From Clostridium_S neuense (GTDB lineage Bacteria; Bacillota; Clostridia; Clostridiales; Clostridiaceae), in NCBI RefSeq assembly GCF_045310695.1, contig NZ_JBJIAA010000008.1:167652-231651 (forward strand): a DNA stretch of 64,000 nt, given 5' to 3'. The stretch's first letter is position 1; the number at the start of each line of letters is the position of its first letter. This document shows, in pieces, positions 8,498 through 16,885 of the stretch. Below the pieces are notes generated by a model. The model was given only the letters and a program-made list of their open reading frames with translations, was not told where the DNA came from and searched no databases. A program made the translations under genes and the position numbers.

Positions 8498-9164
8498 AAA
8501 ATATTTTCAGCAAATCAACTTTTGCATCAGGGGAAAATATAGAAACATAGTTACTAATATCTTTTAGATGGCTTAGAATAGCGTCGTCACTAATTCCGGA
8601 TGGGATGTAGGTGTAGAATAATGCATTCTTTGTATCGGTAGAAATTTTTGTCCTGTAATCAGGACCGTTTAAAATGCTTGATATAATAGAAGTTCCATCT
8701 GAAAGCATCATATCGTTTTTGGCAAGAGTTTGTTCCTTATGAGAGATGCCAGTAAAACTTTCAGAGCCATCTGCCAAGCTGAGCTTAAGCGGGAAATTTA
8801 TTTTATCAAAATCATGTCCAGCGGTTAAGAGTAAATTTTTTAATTCAGCTGTGAACATGGCTTCAACCAATGTAGATACGTTTGGTATTGACTTGCCTTT
8901 TAAAACTACGGATTCCAATTCAAGCTGAACTGGGTAGGTCTTTTTAAACTTTTTATAATAATTTCTGTAAAAGCAGACCGGTTCAGTTTTAATAAACTCC
9001 TTTCTATTAAAGTTTGGATATCTATTCAATAATTCATTTTGCACTGAAGCTTTAATCTCGTTGAATTTTGGATTGCTGTGTAAATTTCGTACATTCTTTA
9101 TGATAAGTATTCCCAATTTAGCGGCTGGATAAAGTTCTTTTAAATCTTCTGATATTGTTAGCAA
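8496..9164 (-). CDS. B3/B4 domain protein (PheRS beta-like editing fold)
   Basis: A protein of about 222 residues resembling the B3/B4 domain of phenylalanyl-tRNA synthetase beta, the editing-site fold, as a stand-alone protein. Supporting features are AKLGILIIKNVRN near the start, PVCFYRNYYKKF, VLKGKSIPNVSTLVEAMF, and MMLSDGTSIISSILNGPDYRT near the end. Stand-alone members are suspected to act on mischarged tRNA or related substrates, but this is unproven. The start is taken as TTG at 9164, because the longer frame's GTG (9173) lies inside the AAGGAG site. It is probably monocistronic. Confidence 0.72.
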   Translation of the reverse strand: MLTISEDLKELYPAAKLGILIIKNVRNLHSNPKFNEIKASVQNELLNRYPNFNRKEFIKTEPVCFYRNYYKKFKKTYPVQLELESVVLKGKSIPNVSTLVEAMFTAELKNLLLTAGHDFDKINFPLKLSLADGSESFTGISHKEQTLAKNDMMLSDGTSIISSILNGPDYRTKISTDTKNALFYTYIPSGISDDAILSHLKDISNYVSIFSPDAKVDLLKIF

Positions 9165-9454
9165 GCATCTCACTCCTTAAAATTTTATGTAATATTATGG
9201 CTATTATTTTATAATATTATCACATATAAAGTTATTTATATAGTTTTAATTTGATTTAAAGTTGCGGGTTATTATTGATAAAAATAGTATTTTGTAACCA
9301 ACAATGCCAATAAAAATAATATTATTATAGCAAGTGTATACGTTACAATTTATATATATGAAAAAATTATAGCCATAAATTAATGACTTATTAATAATAG
9401 AATGAAGTTGTAGACAATAATCCATAAAAGAGGTAAGAATATTATAATAATAGA

Positions 9455-9520
9455 AATGAATGAGTATAAAAGATATTAAATTGATTGGGGCGAATTTGAT
9501 TTAATATCAAAACATTCATT
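9455..9520 (+). promoter_or_regulatory. Nested hairpin in the cstA leader
   Basis: The 378-base region before cstA contains a nested inverted repeat just upstream of the ribosome binding site. An outer 8-bp arm pair (AATGAATG at 9455-9462 with CATTCATT at 9513-9520) encloses an inner 10-bp pair (GATATTAAAT with ATTTAATATC), leaving a 17-base G-rich loop. It could be an operator or an mRNA leader structure controlling CstA. The rest of the region (9165-9454) is AT-rich with no gene seen. Confidence 0.5.
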
Positions 9521-9542
9521 AATAAGAAGGGGGATCTTATAA

Positions 9543-11231
9543 ATGAACGGACTTTTGATGATAGGAATCGCTATTGTGGTTCTTGGAGGAGCCTATATTA
9601 TCTACGGTAGGTGGCTGGCGAATAAATGGGGCATTGATATTAAAGCTAAGACACCTGCCTATGTAAAAGAGGATGGAGTAGATTATATTCCAACACCTAA
9701 AGCAGTAGTTTTTGCACATCAATTTTCATCTATTGCAGGAGCGGGACCTGTAACTGGACCAATTATTGCAGCAATGTTTGGATGGCTTCCAGCACTTCTA
9801 TGGATTCTTGTTGGAGGGGTTTTCTTTGGAGCAGTTCACGATTTTGGAGCACTTTATGCTTCTGTCAAGAATGAAGGAAAATCCATTGGATGCATCATAG
9901 AACAGTATATTGGAAGAACCGGAAAGAAATTATTCTTATTATTTTCCTGGATATTTTCTGCATTAGTTATTGCAGCTTTTGCAGATATAGTTACCAGCAC
10001 TTTTAATGGTTTTACAGCTACTGGAGCAAAAAGCACACCTAATGCTGCTGCAGCTTCAATATCAATGCTATACATCGTAGTTGCTTTGCTATTTGGATTA
10101 TTTGTTCGCTATAAAAAGCCAAGTCAAGGACTTGAGTTTGTTATGGGTATTATTCTTTTATTAGTAATGTTAGCAGTTGGCATTTCTTTTCCACTGTATT
10201 TTAGTAAAAATTTTTGGACTGTAGTTGTATTTGCATACATTTTTCTTGCATCTATAACGCCTATGTGGCTTTTAATGCAGCCAAGAGATTATTTAAGTTC
10301 CTTTTTACTTATAGGAATGATTATTGGTGCGGTACTTGGAGTTATTGTGGCTAGACCATCAATGAATCTTCCAGCATTTACTGGCTTTGTAGTAAATGGA
10401 AAGCTGCTTTTTCCAACGCTATTTGTAACTATTGCTTGTGGAGCTGTATCTGGTTTTCATAGCTTGGTTTCATCGGGAACTTCTTCAAAACAGGTACAAA
10501 ATGAAAAGGATATGCTTACCATTGGATTTGGAGCAATGCTAGTAGAATCTTTACTTGCTGTTGTAGCGCTTGTTGCAGTAGGTTCGCTTGCAGTAGGTGG
10601 GAAAATGCCAAAGGGAACACCATTTTCACTCTTTGCTTCTTCTGTAGCTGGTTTCCTTGGAATTTTAGGAATTCCAAAGCACATTGCAGTGTGTGTAATG
10701 ACTATGTTCGTTTCTGCACTTGCCCTAACAACCTTGGATTCGGTTGCCCGTATTGGTCGTATGTCTTTTCAGGAATTTTTCATAGATGAGAATACTGATA
10801 AAAGCAAGCTGTCACCTTTTATGAAGCTAGTTACTAATAACTATTTCTCTACTATTGTTACTCTAGCAATAGGACTTGCACTTTCCTTTGGAGGTTACAA
10901 CAATGTTTGGCCTTTGTTTGGATCAGCAAATCAGCTTCTTTCTGCACTTGTTTTAATAGCACTTTCAGTATTTCTTAAAACTACTGGACGTAAGGGTTTT
11001 ATGCTTTGGGCACCAATGTGCATTATGCTTGCGGTCACCTTTACAGCATTGGTTCAGGCAATTCTTGGTATTGTAAAAAAGTTATCAGCTGGAAACTTTG
11101 TATTCTTAACTGATGGACTTCAACTTATATTTGCTGTTTTACTTGGGGCGCTTGGTATTATGGTAGCTGTATCTTGTTTTAAAAAGCTTGCTTCTAAAGA
11201 GGAGCTTAAGGCTCAGAAATTGGAAGCGTAA
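9543..11231 (+). CDS. cstA: CstA-family carbon starvation transporter
   Basis: A 562-residue integral membrane protein with many hydrophobic helices and the CstA signature HQFSSIAGAGPVTGPI near residue 60, followed by FFGAVHDFGAL and SSGTSSKQ. CstA proteins take up peptides and/or pyruvate during carbon limitation. The protein is shorter than the roughly 700-residue E. coli CstA, as is usual for the Gram-positive branch. The ATG follows AAGGGGG. The gene is monocistronic with a structured leader (9455-9520) and ends before a family-D repeat and a strong terminator. Confidence 0.88.
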   Translation: MNGLLMIGIAIVVLGGAYIIYGRWLANKWGIDIKAKTPAYVKEDGVDYIPTPKAVVFAHQFSSIAGAGPVTGPIIAAMFGWLPALLWILVGGVFFGAVHDFGALYASVKNEGKSIGCIIEQYIGRTGKKLFLLFSWIFSALVIAAFADIVTSTFNGFTATGAKSTPNAAAASISMLYIVVALLFGLFVRYKKPSQGLEFVMGIILLLVMLAVGISFPLYFSKNFWTVVVFAYIFLASITPMWLLMQPRDYLSSFLLIGMIIGAVLGVIVARPSMNLPAFTGFVVNGKLLFPTLFVTIACGAVSGFHSLVSSGTSSKQVQNEKDMLTIGFGAMLVESLLAVVALVAVGSLAVGGKMPKGTPFSLFASSVAGFLGILGIPKHIAVCVMTMFVSALALTTLDSVARIGRMSFQEFFIDENTDKSKLSPFMKLVTNNYFSTIVTLAIGLALSFGGYNNVWPLFGSANQLLSALVLIALSVFLKTTGRKGFMLWAPMCIMLAVTFTALVQAILGIVKKLSAGNFVFLTDGLQLIFAVLLGALGIMVAVSCFKKLASKEELKAQKLEA

Positions 11232-11260
11232 AAATCCATAGTTTTCATATAAATAAATAT

Positions 11261-11358
11261 AAACCGTTTGAAACTTCAAAATTAATTTGTATCAAAGTGC
11301 CATTTCCTGGACATTATGATGCAAGTTGATTTTGGAAGTTGAAACGGTTTATCTATAG
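11261..11358. repeat. Family-D palindromic repeat
   Basis: An imperfect palindrome of 98 bp. AAACCGTTTGAAACTTC at the left pairs with GGAAGTTGAAACGGTTT at the right, ending in ATCTATAG. The same terminus (GTTTATCTATAG) is found at 4191-4222 and 12703-12798. No open frame is present. Confidence 0.65.
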
Positions 11359-11398
11359 CAGGTAGTTTTTTGTAAAAGAAAAACTGCCTGCTGTTTTA
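11357..11398. terminator. Bidirectional terminator between cstA and the MFS gene
   Basis: AGCAGGTAGTTTTT and AAAAACTGCCTGCT form a stem around a short loop, with T-rich sequence on both sides. It lies between the convergent cstA and MFS genes and abuts the family-D repeat. Confidence 0.8.
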
Positions 11399-11410
11399 TA
11401 TGTGTTAAAA

Positions 11411-12595
11411 TTATTTTGCAGTTTTATGCACAATAACTGCTATAATTTGAGTTGCTATCCCAAAGATACAAACTCCGTACCATCCAAAGTGTGAGTAGCT
11501 ATAAGATCCTAGAAAAGAGCCAAATGCTCCGCCTAAAAAAAAGCTTACCATATATACAGTATTAAGTCTGTTGCGCATTTCTTCATTTAAAGACTGCACT
11601 CTGGTTTGATTAGAAACATTTCCAGATTGAACTCCTAAATCAAGCAATATAACTCCTAAAATAAGTCCCCATACTTTAAATCCAAATATAAGGAAGAATA
11701 TATAAGAAATTATTATAACAACTAAGCATATGCCTATAACAAATCTAGGACCTTTCTTATCAGCTGCTTTTCCAACTAAAGGAGCTGCCAAAGCACCACT
11801 AACGCCAACTAATCCAAATAAACCCACTGCTTGGGGTCCCATGTTGTAATGAGAACTTCCAAGTAAAAATGTAAGTGATGTCCAAAATGCACTGAAGGCT
11901 GCAAATATCATAGCTCCATTAATAGAAGCTTCTCTTAAGACGGGTTCCTTTTTTATTAAGTGAAACATTGATTTTAATAACTCAGTATATTTAATGTTGG
12001 AAACAGGTTTACTTACTGGTATTAATTTTCTTAAAGCTATCATAAGAATTAGCATAATGACTGCTGCAATAATATATACTATTCTCCATCCAAAGTATCC
12101 ACCCAAAATACCGCTAAATGTACGCGATACTAATATACCAATTAATAAACCACTCATTACTGTGCCTATTATTTTACCTCGCTCTTTTGGAGCCGATAAC
12201 TGAGCAGCTAAAGGGATAATAAGCTGCGGAATAATTGAAGTAAATCCAATTGCAAAAGAAGAGATTATAACCATAAATATATTATGAGAAAAAAACATAC
12301 TTGTAAGAGAGAATATTGAAAATAAAAGCATTATAGTTATTAAATTTCTTTTTTCTTTTATATAGCCAAGGGGTAATATAAATATCATTCCAGCTGCATA
12401 TCCTATTTGCGTAAGCATTGCTGCAAAGCCTACACTAGTTTCATTGACATTAAATGTTTTAGCTATATCCGCTAGCAAGGGCTGTATATAATATAAATTT
12501 GCTACAGTAAGACCACAAGCTATAGCCATAACCATAATTAATAAATTATTTAGTGCAGGTTTATTTTTTGCAAAATCATTACTTAAGTTTTCCAT
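11411..12595 (-). CDS. MFS transporter (drug-efflux type)
   Basis: A 394-residue protein with twelve predicted helices and major-facilitator loop motifs (LGYIKEKRN between helices 2 and 3, and GKAADKKGPR between helices 8 and 9). The opening NLYYIQPLLADIAKTF is typical of the YnfM/AraJ-like DHA1 branch of exporters. The ATG at 12595 is chosen over an in-frame GTG that overlaps the AAGGAG site. It is divergent from a TetR-family gene, and its promoter carries the regulator's likely operators, so it is probably a repressed, inducible efflux pump. The substrate is unknown. Confidence 0.86.
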   Translation of the reverse strand: MENLSNDFAKNKPALNNLLIMVMAIACGLTVANLYYIQPLLADIAKTFNVNETSVGFAAMLTQIGYAAGMIFILPLGYIKEKRNLITIMLLFSIFSLTSMFFSHNIFMVIISSFAIGFTSIIPQLIIPLAAQLSAPKERGKIIGTVMSGLLIGILVSRTFSGILGGYFGWRIVYIIAAVIMLILMIALRKLIPVSKPVSNIKYTELLKSMFHLIKKEPVLREASINGAMIFAAFSAFWTSLTFLLGSSHYNMGPQAVGLFGLVGVSGALAAPLVGKAADKKGPRFVIGICLVVIIISYIFFLIFGFKVWGLILGVILLDLGVQSGNVSNQTRVQSLNEEMRNRLNTVYMVSFFLGGAFGSFLGSYSYSHFGWYGVCIFGIATQIIAVIVHKTAK

Positions 12596-12617
12596 AATTT
12601 CCACTCCTTTAATAAAT

Positions 12618-12670
12618 ACTAAACGTTCAGTTTATAATTATATAATATACTAAACGTTCAGTATTGTAAA
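12618..12670 (-). promoter_or_regulatory. MFS promoter with twin TetR operators
   Basis: Two identical 14-mers, ACTAAACGTTCAGT (12618-12631 and 12649-12662), are 31 bp apart, three helical turns. Each is a near-palindrome around AACGTT. Reading the minus strand, a -35 box TTTACA and a -10 box TATTAT are exactly 17 bp apart, and the second operator sits in that spacer. A bound TetR-family protein would block the promoter directly. The adjacent TetR gene (12839) is the obvious ligand-responsive repressor. Confidence 0.82.
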
Positions 12671-12702
12671 GAAGAATTTTTTAATATATAATATACGTAT
12701 AT

Positions 12703-12798
12703 GGATAAACCGTTTTAACTATTGAAATTGCAAGTCCCAAGTTTGTATGGATAAGTTTGGTATTGGTAATTTAAATCTTTCATGCTGTTTATCTATAG
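12703..12798. repeat. Family-D palindromic repeat
   Basis: An imperfect palindrome between the MFS operators and the TetR gene. GGATAAAC begins it and GTTTATCTATAG ends it. The interior AATTTAAATCTTTCA, read in reverse, matches bases 375-390 near the window start. It lies in the probable 5' leader of the TetR gene. Confidence 0.65.
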
Positions 12799-12838
12799 TT
12801 TTAAAGTTCATTTATAATAATGTAAGGAGATATACATA

Positions 12839-13420
12839 ATGGATAAAAAATTAGGGCGTCCTCGCAGTGAAAAAACAAAAACAGATATTCTTACTGCTTC
12901 ATATGATTTATTAATTCAAAATGGATTTGGAGCAGTAACCGTTGAAAAAATTGCTGAAAAAGCTGGAGTTAGCAAAGCTACTATTTATAAATGGTGGCCC
13001 AATAAAGCTGCTGTTGTTATGGATGGTTTCTTAAATGCGACTACGGAGAAGCTTCCAATACCTGATACAGGTTCAACTATTGATGATATGCTTATTCAAG
13101 TCAGTAATTTTGTAGAATTTTTAATGAGTAAAAAAGGAAATGTAATTACTGAAATAATAGCTGAAGGACAGTTTGATCAAAATTTAGCTGATATATATCG
13201 TAAAGCATATTTTAAGCCTCGCCGAGATATTTCAAAGCAAATTTTAGAACGTGGGATTTCAAGAGGGGAATTAAGAAAGGATTTGGATATAGAGTTAGTT
13301 ATTGATTTAATTTGGGGACCCGTATTTTATAGATTATTAATAACTGGAGAAGTACTTGATGATATTTTTATAAAGAAATTGATAGACTATGCATTTGAAG
13401 GAATTAAACCGAACTTTTAG
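12839..13420 (+). CDS. TetR/AcrR-family repressor
   Basis: A 193-residue protein with an N-terminal TetR helix-turn-helix (TDILTASYDLLIQNGFGAVT, then IAEKAGVSKATIYKWWPNK) and a C-terminal helical ligand domain of the TetR_C type (IDLIWGPVFYRLLITGE). It is divergent from the MFS exporter gene and probably binds the duplicated ACTAAACGTTCAGT operators, repressing export until a substrate is present. A methyltransferase gene follows within 22 bases and may be cotranscribed. Confidence 0.88.
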   Translation: MDKKLGRPRSEKTKTDILTASYDLLIQNGFGAVTVEKIAEKAGVSKATIYKWWPNKAAVVMDGFLNATTEKLPIPDTGSTIDDMLIQVSNFVEFLMSKKGNVITEIIAEGQFDQNLADIYRKAYFKPRRDISKQILERGISRGELRKDLDIELVIDLIWGPVFYRLLITGEVLDDIFIKKLIDYAFEGIKPNF

Positions 13421-13442
13421 GAAATTAAAGGGGAGAAAACTT

Positions 13443-14105
13443 ATGGTTGAATCAAAAGCCTGGGACTGGAGTAAAAATGAAAGTAATAAATGGTTAAATC
13501 CTTCATTAGAATCTTGTTATTTAGCTGAATCATGGAAGTCAAAGGGATTTAAGAAGTTCCTTGATTTAGGATGTGGGTTGGGAAGACATTCAATCTATTT
13601 TGCACAGAAAGGCTATGAAGTCAGTTCTGTAGATCTATCCGATTATGGTATAAATCATTTAAAAAATTGGGCAGATAAGGAGAAACTAAATATAACAACA
13701 TATGTATGTGATATGGACCATTTACCATTTAACGATAGCGCATTTGATTGTATAATTGCGTATAACGTAATATATCATACGGATATTGAAGGATTTATTA
13801 AGTCACTTCACGAAATAAGCAGGGTATTGAAAGATAAAGGAGAATTATTTATTACTCTGCTTTCAAAAAATAGTTTGGCGTATCAAAATGCTGATAAAAA
13901 TAAACATATTGATGGCAATACCATATTGAGAGATGAGGATGATACAGAACGAAATGTTCCACATCTTTATATTGACATAAATGATATAAAAAAATTTTTT
14001 GTTGAATTTAATTTAATCAATGATACTGTTGAACAAATAAATTATGATATAGAAGGCAATGAGAGAATGTCTAGGCATTTCAATTTAATTGTTAGAAAAA
14101 AATAG
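13443..14105 (+). CDS. Class I SAM-dependent methyltransferase
   Basis: A 220-residue protein with the AdoMet-binding motif I FLDLGCGLGRH, an acidic strand-2 end (VSSVDLS) and a motif IV region (DCIIAYNVIYH). This is a generic methyltransferase fold, and the substrate cannot be read from the sequence. The ATG at 13443 follows AAAGGGGAG; a longer frame from 13389 would overlap the TetR gene and lacks a ribosome site. Its position behind the TetR gene suggests a linked role in detoxification or resistance, which is inference. Confidence 0.78.
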   Translation: MVESKAWDWSKNESNKWLNPSLESCYLAESWKSKGFKKFLDLGCGLGRHSIYFAQKGYEVSSVDLSDYGINHLKNWADKEKLNITTYVCDMDHLPFNDSAFDCIIAYNVIYHTDIEGFIKSLHEISRVLKDKGELFITLLSKNSLAYQNADKNKHIDGNTILRDEDDTERNVPHLYIDINDIKKFFVEFNLINDTVEQINYDIEGNERMSRHFNLIVRKK

Positions 14106-14254
14106 TTTTTTAAATATCATTTCAGAATATCATAATACATTCCTTTAAATTTAGATAAAAAATGTATTCTTTTTAATAAATGTGATAGAGCAAAATAAAG
14201 ATGCGTTACTGAGCATTGTAATCAGCTTAATAATACGTTTTGGAATTTATATAT

Positions 14255-14292
14255 AACCAGTTACTTTCTGAGAGCTACTGGTTACTTTTTTA
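14255..14292 (+). terminator. Rho-independent terminator
   Basis: AACCAGTTAC and the near-complementary CTACTGGTTA form a stem, followed by a T-rich run (CTTTTTTATA). It closes the TetR-methyltransferase unit. The rest of 14106-14419 is AT-rich, with a weak hairpin (AATACAT with ATGTATT) near 14130 and no gene. Confidence 0.7.
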
Positions 14293-14419
14293 TATCTAAA
14301 TATAATTCAAAGAAAATACAATTTTTACATCTTACTTTGGATAGGAATAAAAATATAATTACTTATAAATATTGATTTATTACTTAAAAATACTTATAAT
14401 AAAATTATGAGGTGATTAT

Positions 14420-15178
14420 ATGTATCAGGAAGAGAGACTTCTTAATATATTAGAGTATTTAAACAAGAACGGCAGTATGTCTGTGCACACTATTTGTGAA
14501 ATGTTTGAGGTATCTAGAGATACAGCAAGGCGTGATATTGTAGAGCTCATAAAGCAAGGGGCAGCCGTAAGAAGCCGAGGCGGCATTAGTCTTCCAGTTT
14601 TAAAAAACACAATTAAAAACTACAGGGAAAGACTTGAAGCATATTCTGATGAGAAAAAGAATATTGCAAAAAGGGCACTGGAATTTATTGAAGAAGGCAA
14701 ACATTATTTTTTTGATGTTTCTACTACAGTAAGTTTTCTTGCCCAATATGTAAATAAAGAAATTACAGTATTTACTCATTCTCTTGATAACATTGAAATA
14801 CTTTCTCAAAAAAAGGATGTACACATATATTCAACAGGAGGAAGTCTCAATAAAAACAATAGATTTTTTTATAGTCCTGACTGTTTGAATTACATTAGTG
14901 GAATAAAATTTGACACAGCATTTTTGGGGGCAGCAGCCATAACAGAAGAAGGCATTTTTTATGCTGATGAAGAAGATGCTTACATTAAAAGGGGGGTCTC
15001 ACAAAATGCATCTAAGGTAATAATTCTTGCGGACCTTGAAAAATTTAATAAAGTAAGCTATTTTAAAGGACTAAATTGGGATGAAGTAGACATGTTTATA
15101 ACAGATACTATGCCAACGGATAAGTTTATTCGTATTATGGAAGAAAAAGGAATTCAACTTGTTACTATAGATAAATAA
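14420..15178 (+). CDS. DeoR/GlpR-family transcriptional regulator
   Basis: A 252-residue protein. The N-terminal winged helix-turn-helix carries the DeoR signature (ICEMFEVSRDTARRDIVELI, then RSRGGI). The C-terminal sugar-phosphate-sensing domain resembles ribose-5-phosphate isomerase (FDVSTTVSFLAQYV, SLDNIEILS, TGGSLNK, DTAFLGAAAI, KVIILADLEKF). Members repress sugar catabolic operons and release DNA on binding a phosphorylated sugar. No sugar operon adjoins it, as the gene is isolated among repeats, so its target is elsewhere or is its own gene. Confidence 0.88.
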   Translation: MYQEERLLNILEYLNKNGSMSVHTICEMFEVSRDTARRDIVELIKQGAAVRSRGGISLPVLKNTIKNYRERLEAYSDEKKNIAKRALEFIEEGKHYFFDVSTTVSFLAQYVNKEITVFTHSLDNIEILSQKKDVHIYSTGGSLNKNNRFFYSPDCLNYISGIKFDTAFLGAAAITEEGIFYADEEDAYIKRGVSQNASKVIILADLEKFNKVSYFKGLNWDEVDMFITDTMPTDKFIRIMEEKGIQLVTIDK

Positions 15179-15230
15179 GCTTAAAGATTGAAATTGATAA
15201 TACCAAGTGCATTTCGATAAACTGGAAATT

Positions 15231-15418
15231 GTGAAGTAATAATGCTTCGTCGCGTTAAAAAAATCCTATAAATCTAAGGTTCAAAAATCATAAAACACTA
15301 AGATATTTCAATAACTCGCATACGCTCAGACAGATTGAAATATCTAAGCATTTTACAATTTTTGAACCAAGATTTATTAGAATTTTTTTAAATCGTTCCT
15401 TCAGTATTGTTGCTTCAC
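15231..15418. repeat. Family-A palindromic repeat, near-complete copy
   Basis: A 188-bp copy running from GTGAAGTAATAATGC to GTATTGTTGCTTCAC. Inside, AAATCTAAG, CAAAAATC and AAGATATTTCAAT on the left pair with their complements on the right, around a central loop with ACTCGCATACGCTCA. It is close to the first unit at 1598. The family-D-like fragment 15180-15228 precedes it. Confidence 0.75.
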
Positions 15419-15870
15419 TCCCACGGTAGTACAAGGGAAAAATTCCTCCGTACCTACGGAATTTTGGCGTAAATCTTTATAGTACATTATTTGAACATTT
15501 TATCACTATTTTTGTCCTAAAATCTCGTTGCTATGGTATTTTTCGTAGAGAATCGGATTATAGAATGTACATAATATTTCGTTCAAGAAGGATAATGGGC
15601 AAAGCCCAAACCTCATATATGTGTATATTCCTTGCATTTAGGCCTAAGCGAAGTAATGTTGATTTGTGATGGTTTAAATAGAGCTTTATAAATCTTAGAT
15701 GATAAATCGTAAAAGTCTTAGAGAATTTAATCTGTTTGAGCGACAGCGAGTAAACGCACACGGGGTATGGGCTTTGCCCATTATCCTTCTATACCGTAAG
15801 TAAGCACTCGTTTTAAATCACCACTTGATTTATTAGCTTTATTTAATATCCCAAATCAATATCACCTCGC
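15419..15870. repeat. Family-B and -C modules plus a diverged family-A copy
   Basis: Bases 15419-15510 form module B (CCCACGGTAGTACAAGG, then AATTCCTCCGTACC and CTTTATAGTACATTAT), found again at 63417 and, inverted, at 50091 and 36481. Bases 15648-15870 are a diverged family-A copy. Module C, about 34 bp beginning AGAAGGATAATGGGC, occurs upstream at about 15587 and inverted at about 15755 in the middle of that palindrome. A related nested insertion is at 57831-58123. No gene is seen in the whole 15179-15938 gap. Confidence 0.65.
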
Positions 15871-15938
15871 TAAATTCCAGTTTGAAGTTCTTTATTTTAT
15901 AATGAGGATATTTATTTTGATAGATGGGGGTATTTAAA

Positions 15939-16748
15939 GTGAGTAAATTTAAAATGATATGTTTGGATATTGACGGTACGCTATTAAATTCAAATAACGA
16001 GATTACTAAAGGGATAAAGAAAGCAATTAAAACTGCGGTAGATCAAAAAGGTATTCCTGTAATCCTGGTTTCGGCTAGAATGCCAAAGGGGATAATATTT
16101 TTGTTGAAGGAGCTTGAAATAGAAGCACCGATTATTTGCTATAGTGGTGCTTTGATTTTAGATAAGAATAGAAAAATTCTATCTAAGAGAAATATAGACG
16201 CTTTAGATATTAAGAAAGTTTATAGCTATGCTAAGGAATTTGGTATACATGTTAGCTTGTACAAGGATGATGAATGGTATATAGAAAAAATGGATGAGTG
16301 GGCTAGGCAGGAAAGTGAGATAACCAATATAACTCCAACCATAGTTAAATTCAATGATTCAATTGAAAAATGGAAGGGGGAGGGCTCTGGAGCAAATAAA
16401 ATCTTGTGTATGGCAGCTCCTAATAAAATAAAACTATTAAAGGAAAAGCTTAAAATAGATAGTTTAAACATATATCCTTCAAAGTCAACCTATCTTGAAA
16501 TTATGCCGAAGGAAGCTTCAAAGACGTCTGCAATAGAAATTCTTAGAGAAAAATTTAATATAAAGCAGAGTGAAATACTTGCAGCTGGTGATAATTATAA
16601 TGATATAGATATGATAGAATATGCAGGTCTTGGAGTTGCAATGGGAAATGCACCAGATGAGGTTAAGAGGTGTGCGGATTTTGTGACTTTAAGTAATGAT
16701 GAAGATGGAGTGGCAGAAGTTATAAAAAAGTTTTGTCTGGATAATTAA
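15939..16748 (+). CDS. Cof-type HAD phosphatase
   Basis: A 269-residue haloacid-dehalogenase phosphatase of the Cof (subclass IIB) type. Motif I is CLDIDGTLLN with both catalytic aspartates, motif II is VSARM, the cap domain is about residues 85-185, and motifs III/IV are the lysine in PKEASK plus AAGDNYNDIDMI. Such enzymes dephosphorylate sugar phosphates, FMN or pyridoxal phosphate; the substrate is not predictable. The GTG at 15939 is chosen because GGGGG precedes it by eight bases and the upstream ATG (15924) lacks a site. Confidence 0.87.
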   Translation: MSKFKMICLDIDGTLLNSNNEITKGIKKAIKTAVDQKGIPVILVSARMPKGIIFLLKELEIEAPIICYSGALILDKNRKILSKRNIDALDIKKVYSYAKEFGIHVSLYKDDEWYIEKMDEWARQESEITNITPTIVKFNDSIEKWKGEGSGANKILCMAAPNKIKLLKEKLKIDSLNIYPSKSTYLEIMPKEASKTSAIEILREKFNIKQSEILAAGDNYNDIDMIEYAGLGVAMGNAPDEVKRCADFVTLSNDEDGVAEVIKKFCLDN

Positions 16749-16766
16749 ATAAATTCTAAAAACATA

Positions 16767-16825
16767 TTGACAAAGAAGAAATAATTGCTAAAATAAAATT
16801 AGCACTCAGTTATATAGAGTGCTAA
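16767..16825 (+). promoter_or_regulatory. htpG promoter with CIRCE operator (HrcA site)
   Basis: A -35 box TTGACA (16767-16772) and a -10 box TAAAAT (16789-16794) are 16 bp apart. The CIRCE element follows at once: TTAGCACTC, nine bases, GAGTGCTAA (16799-16825), identical to the consensus. HrcA binds CIRCE and blocks transcription until heat or misfolded protein titrates GroE. This places htpG in the HrcA regulon in this organism, unlike Bacillus subtilis, where htpG is outside it. Confidence 0.95.
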
Positions 16826-16885
16826 CAAAATATTGACTTAAAAATTTATTGATAATATATACAATCTACGAAAGGAAATGATATC

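Noticed and set aside
13389..13442. Upstream ATG extension of the methyltransferase
   Set aside because: It overlaps the TetR gene and has no ribosome site; the ATG at 13443 follows AAAGGGGAG.
15231..15870. Structured non-coding RNA such as a riboswitch
   Set aside because: The same sequences lie downstream of and between unrelated genes in both orientations, so mobile or repeat elements fit better.
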